Part shown: piece after piece, positions 1 through 7,914 of the stretch
Layout of the letters: each line of letters opens with the position of its first letter
How positions within the stretch are numbered: the stretch's first letter is position 1
Assembly (NCBI GenBank): GCA_016715985.1
Contig: JADJXD010000001.1
Span: forward strand, 5,394,001 to 5,458,000
Source: Saprospiraceae bacterium
GTDB lineage: Bacteria; Bacteroidota; Bacteroidia; Chitinophagales; Saprospiraceae
Length of the DNA: 64,000 nucleotides
Reading direction: 5' to 3'
Made by a program: the position numbers and the translations under genes
The notes under the pieces: generated by a model
What the model saw: only the letters and a program-made list of their open reading frames with translations
Told to the model about the DNA's origin: nothing
The model's database searches: none

Positions 1-135
1 CAAAATAGAAGGATAACTTGAGGGAACATCGGCATTTAACTGATCATCTGATTTGGTAGATAACCAATTGATAAATTGAGTGTTTGCCCACAAATTGTAG
101 TCGGCGTAATTGGACATTAACTTTTGTAAACTCAT
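1..135 (-). CDS. DinB-like protein, N-terminal part only
   Basis: The minus strand is open from an ATG at 135 to the window edge and gives 45 residues that begin MSLQKLMSNYADYNLWAN. A short helix with an N-Y-x-x-Y-N-x-W-x-N pattern is typical of the first helix of DinB-fold (DUF664/DUF1572-like) putative metal-dependent enzymes. The rest of the gene, including the metal-binding histidines, lies outside the window, so the family call rests on the first helix and on context: DinB, SRPBCC, VOC and DoxX proteins often cluster together. It is the last visible gene of a minus-strand run that starts at 4182. Confidence 0.5.
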   Translation of the reverse strand, partial: MSLQKLMSNYADYNLWANTQFINWLSTKSDDQLNADVPSSYPSIL

Positions 136-206
136 GATATTATTTTTTAATTGTGATGAATAAGCACAAAAGTAATATGGTGGATTGACAGCCCTATGTC
201 AGGGGT

Positions 207-914
207 TTAATAAACATTATAATTATTTAGATAATCTTGCAAGGTCATCTTGTGTGGTTCGAAATTTTCATTCAGTAATTCCAGTTTTTTGATCCTATCC
301 AAGCGAAAAAATCTAAATGCTTTACGCATCCGACAGTAAGCAATCAAAAGCCAATTGTCCGTGCTCAATAAGGCAAATGGCTCAATAAGTCTTGTCGTTG
401 TTTCGTCTTTTTCGTTGGTGTAGTCTATTTTTAGGACAATAAAATTTGTCAGCGCATATTGAATATCTGATAGATTATTGCTGCTTCTTTCTCTTGATAC
501 ATTGAAGTCAAATCGAGTTCTGTCTCCAAGTATTTTGACTTTGTCTTTTTGATTGTGTTTAAGTACGGCTTTGATTTTTTCGATCGCTTCAGAGTAGTCA
601 TGAATAAATGATGTGTCTTTTGTTTTTAAGACTAATTGTTCGGCAAGTATAAGTGCATTGGCTTGATTTTCGGTAAACATAACAGGTGGAATCCTGTAGC
701 CTTCCATGAGAGAATAACCTTTGCCTTCTTCGGTGATGATAGGCACACCTGACTGCTCCAAAGCTCTGATGTCGCGATATATAGTGCGAATACTGACACC
801 ATATTTTTTTGCTAACTCTGGAGCAGTCAATAGCCGTTTGGTCTGCAATTGGGTGATGATCGCTGTGAGTCTGGAAAGACGTTTGGTATCGTTGTTGTCA
901 CTCATTAAATTCAC
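207..914 (-). CDS. YafY/WYL-family HTH transcriptional regulator
   Basis: This 235-residue protein has an N-terminal HTH type-11 domain at about residues 10-70 (RLSRLTAIITQLQTKRLLTA, then ELAKKYGVSIRTIYRDI). A C-terminal WYL-type sensor domain follows at about 140-235, with the I-E-P-F-A-L and W-L-L-I-A-Y-C segments that characterise it. The architecture matches the YafY group of regulators, which bind DNA through the HTH and small ligands or nucleic acid through WYL. It stands immediately upstream of the DinB fragment and downstream of doxX on the same strand, so it probably controls this small cluster. ATG at 914 is used; a second ATG at 905 is equally possible. Confidence 0.85.
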   Translation of the reverse strand: MNLMSDNNDTKRLSRLTAIITQLQTKRLLTAPELAKKYGVSIRTIYRDIRALEQSGVPIITEEGKGYSLMEGYRIPPVMFTENQANALILAEQLVLKTKDTSFIHDYSEAIEKIKAVLKHNQKDKVKILGDRTRFDFNVSRERSSNNLSDIQYALTNFIVLKIDYTNEKDETTTRLIEPFALLSTDNWLLIAYCRMRKAFRFFRLDRIKKLELLNENFEPHKMTLQDYLNNYNVY

Positions 915-946
915 TCTCTCATTTCATCATTTACTCATTCACTTCT

Positions 947-1324
947 TCACTTAATAATAGGTAAATATTTATGCCAGTTTTCATAAATGATCCAACCCAA
1001 AATGGCCCAAATCACGATTGCTATTGGTAGTCCCGCTGGTGCTACAAAAATATGAACAAGTAAAATACCAACCATGACTGGAAGAATAATCAAAGCGCCC
1101 AAAGCCCTTGTTTTTGGAAATAAAATAAGAAGTCCTCCAATCACTTCTGCCAATCCGACCAAGGGCATCAACCAAGCTATTTCCATCAACGCTTCGGTAT
1201 CCTTGATCAAACCTTCAGGCAATCCTTCCGGTACAGGCATGTAGTGAAAAAACTTGTCTAGTCCACCATTGATCAATAAAAGTCCAAATAAGATGGAAAG
1301 TCCGTTTAAAATTTTTTGTTTCAT
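947..1324 (-). CDS. DoxX-family membrane protein
   Basis: The product has 125 residues and four hydrophobic segments (about 7-25, 50-70, 76-95 and 100-118). The G-L-L-L-I-N-G-G-L-D-K-F opening and the M-P-L-V-G-L-A-E-V-I-G-G-L-L segment are typical of DoxX/DoxD-like proteins. These are small inner-membrane proteins, often found with redox or stress genes, whose biochemical role is poorly defined. It lies between the DUF998-like gene and the WYL regulator on the same strand, with a 33-base gap to the latter. The length is normal for the family. Confidence 0.8.
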   Translation of the reverse strand: MKQKILNGLSILFGLLLINGGLDKFFHYMPVPEGLPEGLIKDTEALMEIAWLMPLVGLAEVIGGLLILFPKTRALGALIILPVMVGILLVHIFVAPAGLPIAIVIWAILGWIIYENWHKYLPIIK

Positions 1325-1382
1325 AAAAGTTGATTTTGTTTTGATTTAAATAAAAATTGTTAGTGATGTAACACAGATAATA

Positions 1383-2009
1383 TTAAACTACCACATTTGC
1401 TACTAAAATCAGCCACAAGATATAACAAATTACCAATAATCTATTGAAATATCCGTTGTAACCAATCACTTCTTTGGGTAGCTCTTTTGGTGGTTCGATG
1501 CCTGGACCCATCGGTAAACCTGTCTTTTTGTAGCCTGACATCAATATTACCATACTGATAGCCATTAATACTAAACTTATCCAAACACTGTGTGTAACAT
1601 AGAGCAAAGCAGTTTTATCATTCTGCCATTTTTCTAGATCTATGAAATGATAACAAATAAGCAACGAGCCTATAGGTAGGGTAGGAATGCCTAGTCCAAA
1701 TGCCAGGCCATGATGTTTGTGTTTTACATCAAAAAATCCACCCAATAATGCTCCAACGCCTGAAATAGACACTAAAACTACACCTATTTTTGCCCACATA
1801 GTGTCTACTTCTGACCAAAGCAATAAGGCAAGAATGATCGATGCCAATCCCCAAAAGATAAAAAAAGCTGTTACAAGCCACTTGTGTTTTCCCAAGGCAT
1901 ATTCGCTTATCATCCGCCAACTAGGTTTAAACTCAGGACTTACAAAATGTAAAACTAAAAGACTAAGCAATGATAATACACAAAAAATAATGACAATTGT
2001 TGCTAACAT
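1383..2009 (-). CDS. DUF998-like integral membrane protein
   Basis: This 208-residue protein has about six hydrophobic segments. After the first transmembrane helix comes S-W-R-M-I-S-E-Y-A-L-G-K-H-K-W, which resembles the S-x-Y-A-L-G-x-x-x-W motif of DUF998 membrane proteins, and a G-G-x-F-D-V-K-H-K-H-H loop follows. No catalytic function is known for the family. It ends 59 bases upstream of doxX and begins 6 bases after the SRPBCC-VOC fusion gene, so it is very probably co-transcribed with them. The call rests on motif and topology only. Confidence 0.6.
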   Translation of the reverse strand: MLATIVIIFCVLSLLSLLVLHFVSPEFKPSWRMISEYALGKHKWLVTAFFIFWGLASIILALLLWSEVDTMWAKIGVVLVSISGVGALLGGFFDVKHKHHGLAFGLGIPTLPIGSLLICYHFIDLEKWQNDKTALLYVTHSVWISLVLMAISMVILMSGYKKTGLPMGPGIEPPKELPKEVIGYNGYFNRLLVICYILWLILVANVVV

Positions 2010-2015
2010 TTTCTT

Positions 2016-2981
2016 CTACTTTTCTAGATAATTTATCATCCAATTGATACCATATTTGTCCGAAAATTCACCGAAATAAGCACCAAAAAACATATCCGCC
2101 ATGGGCATTGTGACATTTCCGTCTTCTGAAAGCGCATCAAAAAAACGATCAGCTTCTGCTCTTGATTCAGGCTCTAAACAAATGTGCATGTTATTTCCAC
2201 GATTCAATGTAAAACCCATTTCTTTCGGTGCATCTGTGCCCATTAGAATGTGGCCACCATTGATGGGTAACTCCACATGTAACACCATTTTTTTGATTTC
2301 TTCAGGCATTGGTGGATTATCTTCACTTTCCGGAATATCTCCGAATCGCTCGATCCCTTTACCTATGAACTCCGATTTAAAAACCGATCTGTAAAATAAG
2401 AATGCTTCTTCTGTTTTACCATCAAAATTTAAGTAGGTGCAAACCCTTGCTTTGTTATTGGGTTTGTTTTGTTTTCTAAGATAAAACTGTGCTGCAATGT
2501 ATTGATCCAGATTTTCCATTCCAGCTGCAAGTCCTTCTTTAAAGCCCATGGAAATGATCTGCTCCAGGTCTTCTAAAGAGTCAAATGTCAACAACATATG
2601 TACAACAGTTTGGTCTTCTGTACTGCTGAATTTATTATACCAATTGTTGCTCGGCATACTTTCATTTATGTTACCATCTTCATCACAAAATGCATCCGAC
2701 CCATTGTAATACTGAAATGGTACCACTTCTTTATAATCAAATCGACACCAATGCACTTCATTTTCTGGACTAATCATGCAGTAGTGCCATAAACCACCAG
2801 ATTTGCAATCCATAGATTTGGTTTTGTTTCTATATGGTTTTGGCGCCCACCACTGATCCAAGATGTCAGCTTCCGTCCAAGCTGCCCAAACAAGATCAAG
2901 ATCAGCAGCAAAAGCTCTATGGATGTTGATGGTTTTATTTTCCTTATTGACGATAAAGTCAAATTGTAAGAGACTATTCAT
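2016..2981 (-). CDS. Fusion of an SRPBCC (AHSA1-like) domain and a PhnB-like VOC domain
   Basis: Two domains are visible in 321 residues. Residues about 15-165 are an SRPBCC/activator-of-Hsp90-ATPase-like fold: IHRAFAADLDLVWAAWTEAD at the N-terminus, then W-W-A-P-K, and a C-terminal G-F-K-E-G-L helix. Residues about 178-321 are a PhnB-type vicinal oxygen chelate domain (YLNFDGKTEEAFLFYRSVF, then H-I-L-M-G-T-D and a closing F-G-x-x-W-M motif). SRPBCC domains bind hydrophobic ligands, and VOC domains of this group are of unknown activity. Adjacent separate genes of the two kinds are common in Bacteroidota; here they are joined in one frame. The gap to the upstream SRPBCC gene is only 11 bases. 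Confidence 0.85.
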   Translation of the reverse strand: MNSLLQFDFIVNKENKTINIHRAFAADLDLVWAAWTEADILDQWWAPKPYRNKTKSMDCKSGGLWHYCMISPENEVHWCRFDYKEVVPFQYYNGSDAFCDEDGNINESMPSNNWYNKFSSTEDQTVVHMLLTFDSLEDLEQIISMGFKEGLAAGMENLDQYIAAQFYLRKQNKPNNKARVCTYLNFDGKTEEAFLFYRSVFKSEFIGKGIERFGDIPESEDNPPMPEEIKKMVLHVELPINGGHILMGTDAPKEMGFTLNRGNNMHICLEPESRAEADRFFDALSEDGNVTMPMADMFFGAYFGEFSDKYGINWMINYLEK

Positions 2982-2992
2982 TTGCTGGATTT

Positions 2993-3403
2993 TTAAAGTG
3001 ACTCCACATAAGATTTGAAATTATTTAGGATTGCTTGCCAACCAGTTTGCTGCATTTCTACAGGATGTTCTGTTTCAGGGTCGAATGATACGGTGATTTC
3101 TGTCTGATAATCTGCTTCTTTAAAACTGACGTCACAAAAACGATCCCCAAAACCATAAGAAAAAGAATTTCCCATATCAATATTGTTATAAATCGCTTCG
3201 AAGTCAAAACCAAAACTGCCATCTTTGGCTTCCATTCTAGCTAGATATTTTCCACCAATGGTCAAGTCATTTTCAGCTTTTGGACAGTGCCACGAAGGAT
3301 CTGCAAAATTCCAATGGACGATGTGCGCTGGATTTGTATAACAATCCCAAACTTTGCTTTTTTCAGCATTTACTAAGGCTGAAACGGTGATTTTGTTGCT
3401 CAT
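2993..3403 (-). CDS. SRPBCC-domain protein (AHSA1-like)
   Basis: A 136-residue single-domain protein. It opens with V-S-A-L-V-N-A-E-K-S-K-V-W-D-C-Y-T-N-P, the usual first strand and helix of Bet v1-like SRPBCC proteins, and ends with the long C-terminal helix (GWQAILNNFKSYVESL). Members form a deep hydrophobic cavity, and the substrate is not known. It lies between two other SRPBCC genes on the same strand, with 11 and 24 base gaps, and shares their likely control by the ArsR regulator at 3856-4182. Confidence 0.85.
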   Translation of the reverse strand: MSNKITVSALVNAEKSKVWDCYTNPAHIVHWNFADPSWHCPKAENDLTIGGKYLARMEAKDGSFGFDFEAIYNNIDMGNSFSYGFGDRFCDVSFKEADYQTEITVSFDPETEHPVEMQQTGWQAILNNFKSYVESL

Positions 3404-3427
3404 AATAATGTTTTGTTTAATTTGTTT

Positions 3428-3859
3428 TTAAATGTTTTTTGTTATAAATTCTGGTAATGCATTGTTTATAAAGTGATCCCAACCTTCTTCAAAATTGTGT
3501 ACCGCAAAATCAAGATTATTGTATGGGAATGTCGATAGTCCGCTATGGGAAAAATTAAGTCTAGTCTTGCCATCTTCATCAGCAAGTTCGAAAGTCACAT
3601 AAGAAATGCCTTCATAACCTTCATATTTCCAGCTATATGTGAGCTTTTTTTCAAATTCTACTTCAGTTACCACACAAATATGGTTGTATTGGATCCCATC
3701 TTCATGTCCACCTGTAAACTCAAATGTAAACCCAATTTCAGGTTTGAATTCACGAAGGTCAAAATACCATTGTTTCATCATTTCCTTTTCGGTAATGGCT
3801 TTCCAAACAAGACTAATATCTGCATCCAATATTCTTGAGATTTCAATTTCTGGTTTCAT
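3428..3859 (-). CDS. SRPBCC-domain protein (AHSA1-like), coupled to arsR
   Basis: This 143-residue SRPBCC protein opens with I-S-R-I-L-D-A-D-I-S-L-V-W-K-A-I-T and contains the W-Y-F-D-L and F-E-F-T-G-G segments usual in the group, closing with an F-E-E-G-W-D-H-F-I-N helix. Its ATG at 3859 overlaps the stop of the upstream ArsR gene by four bases, so the two are probably translationally coupled. The ArsR-SRPBCC pair is a common arrangement in which the regulator controls a ligand-binding protein. Nothing in the sequence identifies the ligand. Confidence 0.85.
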   Translation of the reverse strand: MKPEIEISRILDADISLVWKAITEKEMMKQWYFDLREFKPEIGFTFEFTGGHEDGIQYNHICVVTEVEFEKKLTYSWKYEGYEGISYVTFELADEDGKTRLNFSHSGLSTFPYNNLDFAVHNFEEGWDHFINNALPEFITKNI

Positions 3860-4182
3860 TTCTTTTTGGATTTAAGGTTTGCTAATAAGTTATCTAATTG
3901 GTCGAATTTGGACTCCCAAATCTTTCTAAACTGGCTGATCCACTGGTCTATTTCCTTCATTTTGTCAATATCTAAGTGATAATATATTTCTCTACCTTGT
4001 TGCTCTTGTTTTAATAATTCACATTCTGTAAGTATTTTAAGGTGTTTGGAAACCGCTTGCCTACTACTATCAAAATGTTCTGCCAATGCATTTGGCGTCA
4101 TGGCGCCCATCGCAAGAAGAACGATGATAGCTCTTCTTGTTGGGTCTGCAATGGCTTGGAATATGTCTCTCCTTATTTCCAT
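3856..4182 (-). CDS. ArsR-family HTH regulator
   Basis: A 108-residue winged-helix protein. I-A-D-P-T-R-R-A-I-I at residues about 11-20 and the recognition-helix pattern S-S-R-Q-A-V-S-K-H-L-K-I-L at about 39-51 are diagnostic for ArsR/SmtB-type repressors. No metal-binding CxC pair is seen, which agrees with the subgroup that controls SRPBCC genes rather than metal efflux. It is the first gene of the minus-strand run and overlaps the next gene by four bases. Its promoter region carries two 12-bp direct repeats that may be its own operator (4194-4231). Confidence 0.9.
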   Translation of the reverse strand: MEIRRDIFQAIADPTRRAIIVLLAMGAMTPNALAEHFDSSRQAVSKHLKILTECELLKQEQQGREIYYHLDIDKMKEIDQWISQFRKIWESKFDQLDNLLANLKSKKK

Positions 4183-4193
4183 AAAATGCTATC

Positions 4194-4231
4194 TGCTATT
4201 ATTTGGTTGCAAATATATGTGCTACTATTTG
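4194..4231 (-). promoter_or_regulatory. arsR promoter with two direct repeats
   Basis: Read on the plus strand, TGCTATTATTTG (4194-4205) and TGCTACTATTTG (4220-4231) are direct repeats with one mismatch and a 26-bp period. Between them lies CAAATATA (4210-4217), which on the minus strand is TATATTTG, a fit to the Bacteroidota -7 consensus TAnnTTTG, 28 bases from the arsR start at 4182. Repeats on both sides of the -7 element are well placed for repression by the ArsR protein. That they are its operator is inference. Confidence 0.5.
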
Positions 4232-4271
4232 ATTGCGCAAATAATTTATAATATTTTTTGAAAAAATTATT

Positions 4272-4303
4272 CTTGACAACTTGTCAAGATTGGCTTATCT
4301 TTG
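4272..4303 (+). promoter_or_regulatory. Promoter and palindromic operator of the Phd/VapC-like pair
   Basis: CTTGACAA and TTGTCAAG around a single C make a perfect 17-bp palindrome at 4272-4288. Its TTG at 4273-4275 is followed after 20 bases by TATCTTTG (4296-4303), a good Bacteroidota -7 element, 17 bases before the antitoxin ATG. The palindrome thus covers the -33 element, where the toxin-antitoxin complex would be expected to autoregulate. Confidence 0.6.
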
Positions 4304-4320
4304 CAGTAAAAATTTGAAAT

Positions 4321-4569
4321 ATGGTACAAACCATGCACATTGGAGATTTTAAAGCCAGATTTTCTGAGGTTGTAGAACTTCTTAAAAAGGGTGTCACTAT
4401 CAAGGTGGTCAAAGGAAGGTCTAATGAACTGGTAGGCTATTTTGGTAAAGAAATTGCCCCTGAGAAAAAAGAAGAGAGGAAATTAGGATTTTTTAGCGAT
4501 TCTGGAATTGATATTAAAAAAGAAGACCTTCAATGGTCGGATGAAGAATTAAGTGAGTGGGGATTATGA
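4321..4569 (+). CDS. Phd/YefM-like antitoxin
   Basis: This small acidic 82-residue protein has an N-terminal MHIGDFKARFSEVVELLKKG segment, the usual Phd/YefM DNA-binding fold opening. A charged C-terminal tail (KKEERKLGFF, then EDLQWSDEELSEWGL) would wrap the toxin. Its stop codon overlaps the ATG of the PIN-domain gene (ATGA at 4566-4569). This order, overlap and size are typical of VapBC-like type II modules. The upstream palindrome supports autoregulation. Confidence 0.85.
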   Translation: MVQTMHIGDFKARFSEVVELLKKGVTIKVVKGRSNELVGYFGKEIAPEKKEERKLGFFSDSGIDIKKEDLQWSDEELSEWGL

Positions 4570-4967
4570 AATACTTAATTGATACCCATACTTTGTTATG
4601 GATTGCCTATAATCAAAAAAAACTTAGTGAAAAGGTTAGCACTATTTTGCTGGATAGTCAACATGAATTCTTTATAAGTGTAGTTAGCGTTTGGGAAATT
4701 AATGTTAAGTTTTCGATCGGTAAACTTGACTTAAATGAAAAAACGCCAAAAGATTTATTTGTTGGTTTTGACACTTTTTTTAATTGTACTTATTTAGACT
4801 TAAATCTTGCAGATACGATTTCTTTTCATAATTTGACATCATTCCACCACAAAGATCCATTTGATCGTATGTTGATCTGGCAAGCGATCCAAAACAATCT
4901 AACTTTTATCACTGATGATGAGCAAATCCATCAATACAAAGATTGCGGACTGAATGTAATTTGGTGA
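4566..4967 (+). CDS. PIN-domain toxin (VapC-like)
   Basis: The protein has 133 residues from the ATG at 4566. It opens MKYLIDTHTLLW, the PIN motif with the first catalytic Asp, and has S-V-V-S-V-W-E-I-N-V-K with the conserved Glu and H-H-K-D-P-F-D-R-M-L-I-W-Q-A with the later acidic residues. PIN toxins are Mg-dependent endoribonucleases, commonly acting on tRNA or rRNA. A GTG at 4557 in the same frame is possible, but the ATGA overlap with the antitoxin stop makes 4566 the better start. Confidence 0.88.
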   Translation: MKYLIDTHTLLWIAYNQKKLSEKVSTILLDSQHEFFISVVSVWEINVKFSIGKLDLNEKTPKDLFVGFDTFFNCTYLDLNLADTISFHNLTSFHHKDPFDRMLIWQAIQNNLTFITDDEQIHQYKDCGLNVIW

Positions 4968-5270
4968 TAAATTCTAAATCCATCATTTCTTCAATAATAC
5001 GATTCTCTGTGTCAACTGCTATTTATTTCGATTACTTTTATCTTAAAGTTATTGTTCGCAATCTGATTTTACTCCACTCAGAAAAGTCTTTGCTGCAAAG
5101 AATAGGAGAAAATATTGATTTCTACTGCATTGATAATCAAACGTTTCCTTTTAAATATAGGGTAAAAAACGATTTATTAAAATGCACCTTGTTTTTTCGG
5201 TGCAGCATCCATATTAAATTAAATAATATTTTTTGTATGTTTGTGCATCCATCAAAATAACACTTCATTT
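4968..5270. other. Intergenic region before the sugar isomerase gene
   Basis: About 300 bases without a convincing gene. A frame open across most of it (4943-5260) has no recognisable domain and overlaps the toxin gene. TATGTTTG at 5236-5243 fits the -7 consensus and lies 27 bases before the ATG at 5271, so it probably serves that gene. No clear -33 element is present. Nothing else was found. Confidence 0.4.
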
Positions 5271-6326
5271 ATGAAAACCATACAAGGTCCCGGGATATTT
5301 TTGGCTCAGTTTATGGGAGAGGAAGCCCCTTTCAATTCATTGGATTCCATTTGCCATTGGGCAGCATCTTTGGGCTATAAGGGAATTCAAATACCCACTT
5401 GGGAAACAAGATTAATTGATCTCGATTTGGCTGCAGTGAGCAAAGACTACTGTGATGAACTGAAAGGTAGAATTAATGGTTTTGGTCTTGAAATTACTGA
5501 GTTAAGTACACATCTTCAGGGGCAATTAGTTGCAGTTCATCCGGCTTATGATCTGATGTTTGACAACTTTGCACCGGAATCATTAAGAGGCAAACCAAAA
5601 GAAAGAACTGAATGGGCAAAACAACAAGTAAGAAATGCAGGATTAGCGAGTAAACATTTAGGTTTAGATACGCATGCAACATTTTCCGGGGCATTATTGT
5701 GGCACACCATGAATCCATGGCCGCAGCGTCCACCGGGATTAGTTGATTTAGGGTTTAAGGAATTAGCGGACAGATGGCTCCCGATCCTGAATCATTTCGA
5801 TGATTGTGGTGTTGACCTGTGTTATGAAGTTCATCCGGGCGAAGACCTGCATGACGGGATCAGTTATGAAATGTTTCTTAAAAAAGTAAACAATCATCCC
5901 AGAGCTTGTCTTTTATTTGACCCGAGTCATTTCGTCTTGCAGCAATTGGATTATTTGCAGTACATAGATTTTTACCATGAAAGAATAAAAGCGTTTCATG
6001 TAAAAGATGCAGAGTTTAATCCAACGGGCAAATGCGGTGTATATGGAGGATATGCAGACTGGAAAGACAGAGCAGGAAGATTCAGGTCTCCCGGTGACGG
6101 ACAGGTTGATTTCGGTGGCATTTTCAGTAAATTATCACAGTATGGATATGACGGATGGGCAGTGATGGAGTGGGAGTGTTGTATTAAATCTGCTCAGCAA
6201 GGTGCATTGGAAGGAGCGCCGTTTATACAAAGTCATATTATAGAAGTCACACAAAAAGCATTTGATGATTTTGCCGGGGGAGAAGTAGATGAAGTGCTTT
6301 TGAAAAAGATACTAGGGTTAGACTAA
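5271..6326 (+). CDS. Sugar phosphate isomerase/epimerase (xylose isomerase-like TIM barrel)
   Basis: The product is 351 residues from the ATG at 5271, with no signal peptide. It follows the AP-endonuclease family 2/xylose isomerase-like TIM-barrel pattern: a C-Y-E-V-H-P-G-E metal ligand segment, L-L-F-D-P-S-H-F-V-L with Asp and His ligands, F-H-V-K-D-A-E-F, and a final W-A-V-M-E-W-E. These are the four usual metal-ligating segments of the IolE/IolI/Hyi-like isomerases. The exact sugar or inositol substrate cannot be deduced. It stands alone, with its own -7 element upstream. A TTG start at 5241 is much less likely. Confidence 0.85.
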   Translation: MKTIQGPGIFLAQFMGEEAPFNSLDSICHWAASLGYKGIQIPTWETRLIDLDLAAVSKDYCDELKGRINGFGLEITELSTHLQGQLVAVHPAYDLMFDNFAPESLRGKPKERTEWAKQQVRNAGLASKHLGLDTHATFSGALLWHTMNPWPQRPPGLVDLGFKELADRWLPILNHFDDCGVDLCYEVHPGEDLHDGISYEMFLKKVNNHPRACLLFDPSHFVLQQLDYLQYIDFYHERIKAFHVKDAEFNPTGKCGVYGGYADWKDRAGRFRSPGDGQVDFGGIFSKLSQYGYDGWAVMEWECCIKSAQQGALEGAPFIQSHIIEVTQKAFDDFAGGEVDEVLLKKILGLD

Positions 6327-6333
6327 ATATTTA

Positions 6334-6448
6334 GGCAATCTGATAAAAAGTTAATTTTATTCTGCGATGTTTTGAACCCGCAATTCTGAAAGGCAATAAC
6401 TTTTTTTATCTTTGCCAGATTGCTAAAATTTAATAAAATTGGATTGCC
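6334..6448 (+). promoter_or_regulatory. icd upstream region with -7 element and repeated GGCAATC sites
   Basis: TATCTTTG at 6407-6414 fits the -7 consensus. It is immediately followed by CCAGATTGC (6415-6423), the inverse of GGCAATCTG at 6334-6342, and GGATTGCC follows at 6441-6448. Three half-sites of the same word around one promoter look like a regulator binding array. The distance to the icd ATG (6580) leaves a leader of about 160 bases, so the link to icd is likely but not proven. Confidence 0.35.
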
Positions 6449-6579
6449 AAAATTATAGATTTTAAATCAATGAGAATATATTTTAAAGTCAAATTTACTT
6501 TAGCAGTAAAATATAATTTCTGAATTTTAAGTTTTTATTCATTCATAATTATTAATTAAACAATATAAATCAATTTTAA

Positions 6580-7818
6580 ATGGCTTTTACAAAAATTAAA
6601 GTAGCCAATCCTGTTGTCGAGCTGGATGGTGATGAAATGACAAGAATAATCTGGAAGTTTATTAAAGACAAATTAATTACACCTTATCTGGATATTGATA
6701 TTAAATATTACGATCTGGGTATCGAATACCGTGATGAAACAGATGATCAGGTAACTATTGATGCTGCAAATGCTATCAGAGAATATGGAGTAGGAATCAA
6801 ATGTGCAACTATTACACCTGATGAGGCCAGAGTAGAAGAGTTTAAACTCAAACAAATGTGGAAATCTCCCAACGGAACTATCCGTAACATTCTGGATGGT
6901 ACCGTTTTCAGAGAACCAATCGTGATGAACAATATCCCCAGATTGGTTCCCAACTGGACATCTCCGATTATCGTTGGCAGACATGCATTTGGTGATCAGT
7001 ACAGAGCAACCGATGTTGTAATTAAAGGAAAAGGTAAGCTTACCATGTCATTCACATCTGAAGATGGTGAAGTTTCAACATGGGAAGTATTTAACTTCAA
7101 AGGTGATGGTGTTGCCATGTCTATGTATAATACAGACGAAAGTATAAAAGGGTTTGCCCATTCTTGTTTCAATATGGCTATCAGTAAAAAATGGCCGTTA
7201 TACTTATCCACTAAAAATACCATCCTTAAAAAATATGACGGACGATTTAAAGATATTTTTGAAGAAATTTATCTGAGAGATTATAAATCCAAAATGGACG
7301 AAATTGGTATAGTGTATGAACACAGACTGATTGATGACATGGTAGCCAGTGCCTTAAAATGGAATGGCAATTTTGTCTGGGCATGTAAAAATTATGATGG
7401 TGATGTACAATCGGATACAGTTGCTCAGGGATTCGGTTCACTCGGACTGATGACATCTGTTCTTATCACACCGGATGGCAAAACCATGGAGTCAGAGGCG
7501 GCACACGGTACTGTTACACGTCATTACAGAGATCATCAGGCTGGTAAAAGAACATCAACTAATCCTATTGCATCTATATATGCCTGGACAAGAGGATTAG
7601 CCTTCAGAGGAAAGCTGGATGGAAACCAGCCATTAATTGACTTTGCAAATGCAATAGAAGATGTATGTGTAGAGACAGTGGAAGGCGGTAAAATGACTAA
7701 AGACCTTGCCGTAATTCTTCATGGAAATAAGGTAGAGCATGGTAAACATTTCCTTTATACAGAAGAATTTCTGGAAGCTTTGGACGCAGGTTTAAAATTG
7801 AAATTGGGCATTGCGTGA
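6580..7818 (+). CDS. icd: NADP-dependent isocitrate dehydrogenase, eukaryote-like type
   Basis: The 412-residue protein starts with KVANPVVELDGDEMTRIIWK and contains S-P-N-G-T-I-R-N-I-L-D-G-T for substrate binding, E-A-A-H-G-T-V-T-R-H-Y for the metal and NADP region, and N-P-I-A-S-I-Y-A-W-T-R-G-L. These mark the homodimeric NADP-IDH of about 410-420 residues that is shared with eukaryotic cytosolic enzymes. It oxidatively decarboxylates isocitrate to 2-oxoglutarate in the TCA cycle and supplies NADPH. It stands as a single gene with a hairpin terminator downstream (7852-7879). Confidence 0.97.
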   Translation: MAFTKIKVANPVVELDGDEMTRIIWKFIKDKLITPYLDIDIKYYDLGIEYRDETDDQVTIDAANAIREYGVGIKCATITPDEARVEEFKLKQMWKSPNGTIRNILDGTVFREPIVMNNIPRLVPNWTSPIIVGRHAFGDQYRATDVVIKGKGKLTMSFTSEDGEVSTWEVFNFKGDGVAMSMYNTDESIKGFAHSCFNMAISKKWPLYLSTKNTILKKYDGRFKDIFEEIYLRDYKSKMDEIGIVYEHRLIDDMVASALKWNGNFVWACKNYDGDVQSDTVAQGFGSLGLMTSVLITPDGKTMESEAAHGTVTRHYRDHQAGKRTSTNPIASIYAWTRGLAFRGKLDGNQPLIDFANAIEDVCVETVEGGKMTKDLAVILHGNKVEHGKHFLYTEEFLEALDAGLKLKLGIA

Positions 7819-7851
7819 TTAGAAGGAATCTGATAATATAATACTTTTTAA

Positions 7852-7879
7852 TGAAGGCTTGCTGAATGGCGGGCCTTCA
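7852..7879 (+). terminator. Hairpin after icd
   Basis: TGAAGGCTTGC and GCGGGCCTTCA pair over 11 positions (two G-U) around a six-base loop. The T-tract that follows is weak (AAGTTTGTT). It lies 34 bases after the icd stop and is probably its terminator. Confidence 0.5.
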
Positions 7880-7914
7880 AAGTTTGTTAAAATATTGCAC
7901 GAATAAATTTCGAA

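Noticed and set aside
905..952. Purine-rich quasi-repeat upstream of the WYL regulator gene (GTGAATGAGTAAATGATG)
   Set aside because: Short and irregular; could be chance in an intergenic gap and part of the gene start.
4943..5260. 105-codon open frame after the PIN toxin
   Set aside because: It overlaps the toxin gene, has no known domain, and its composition is that of AT-rich noncoding DNA.
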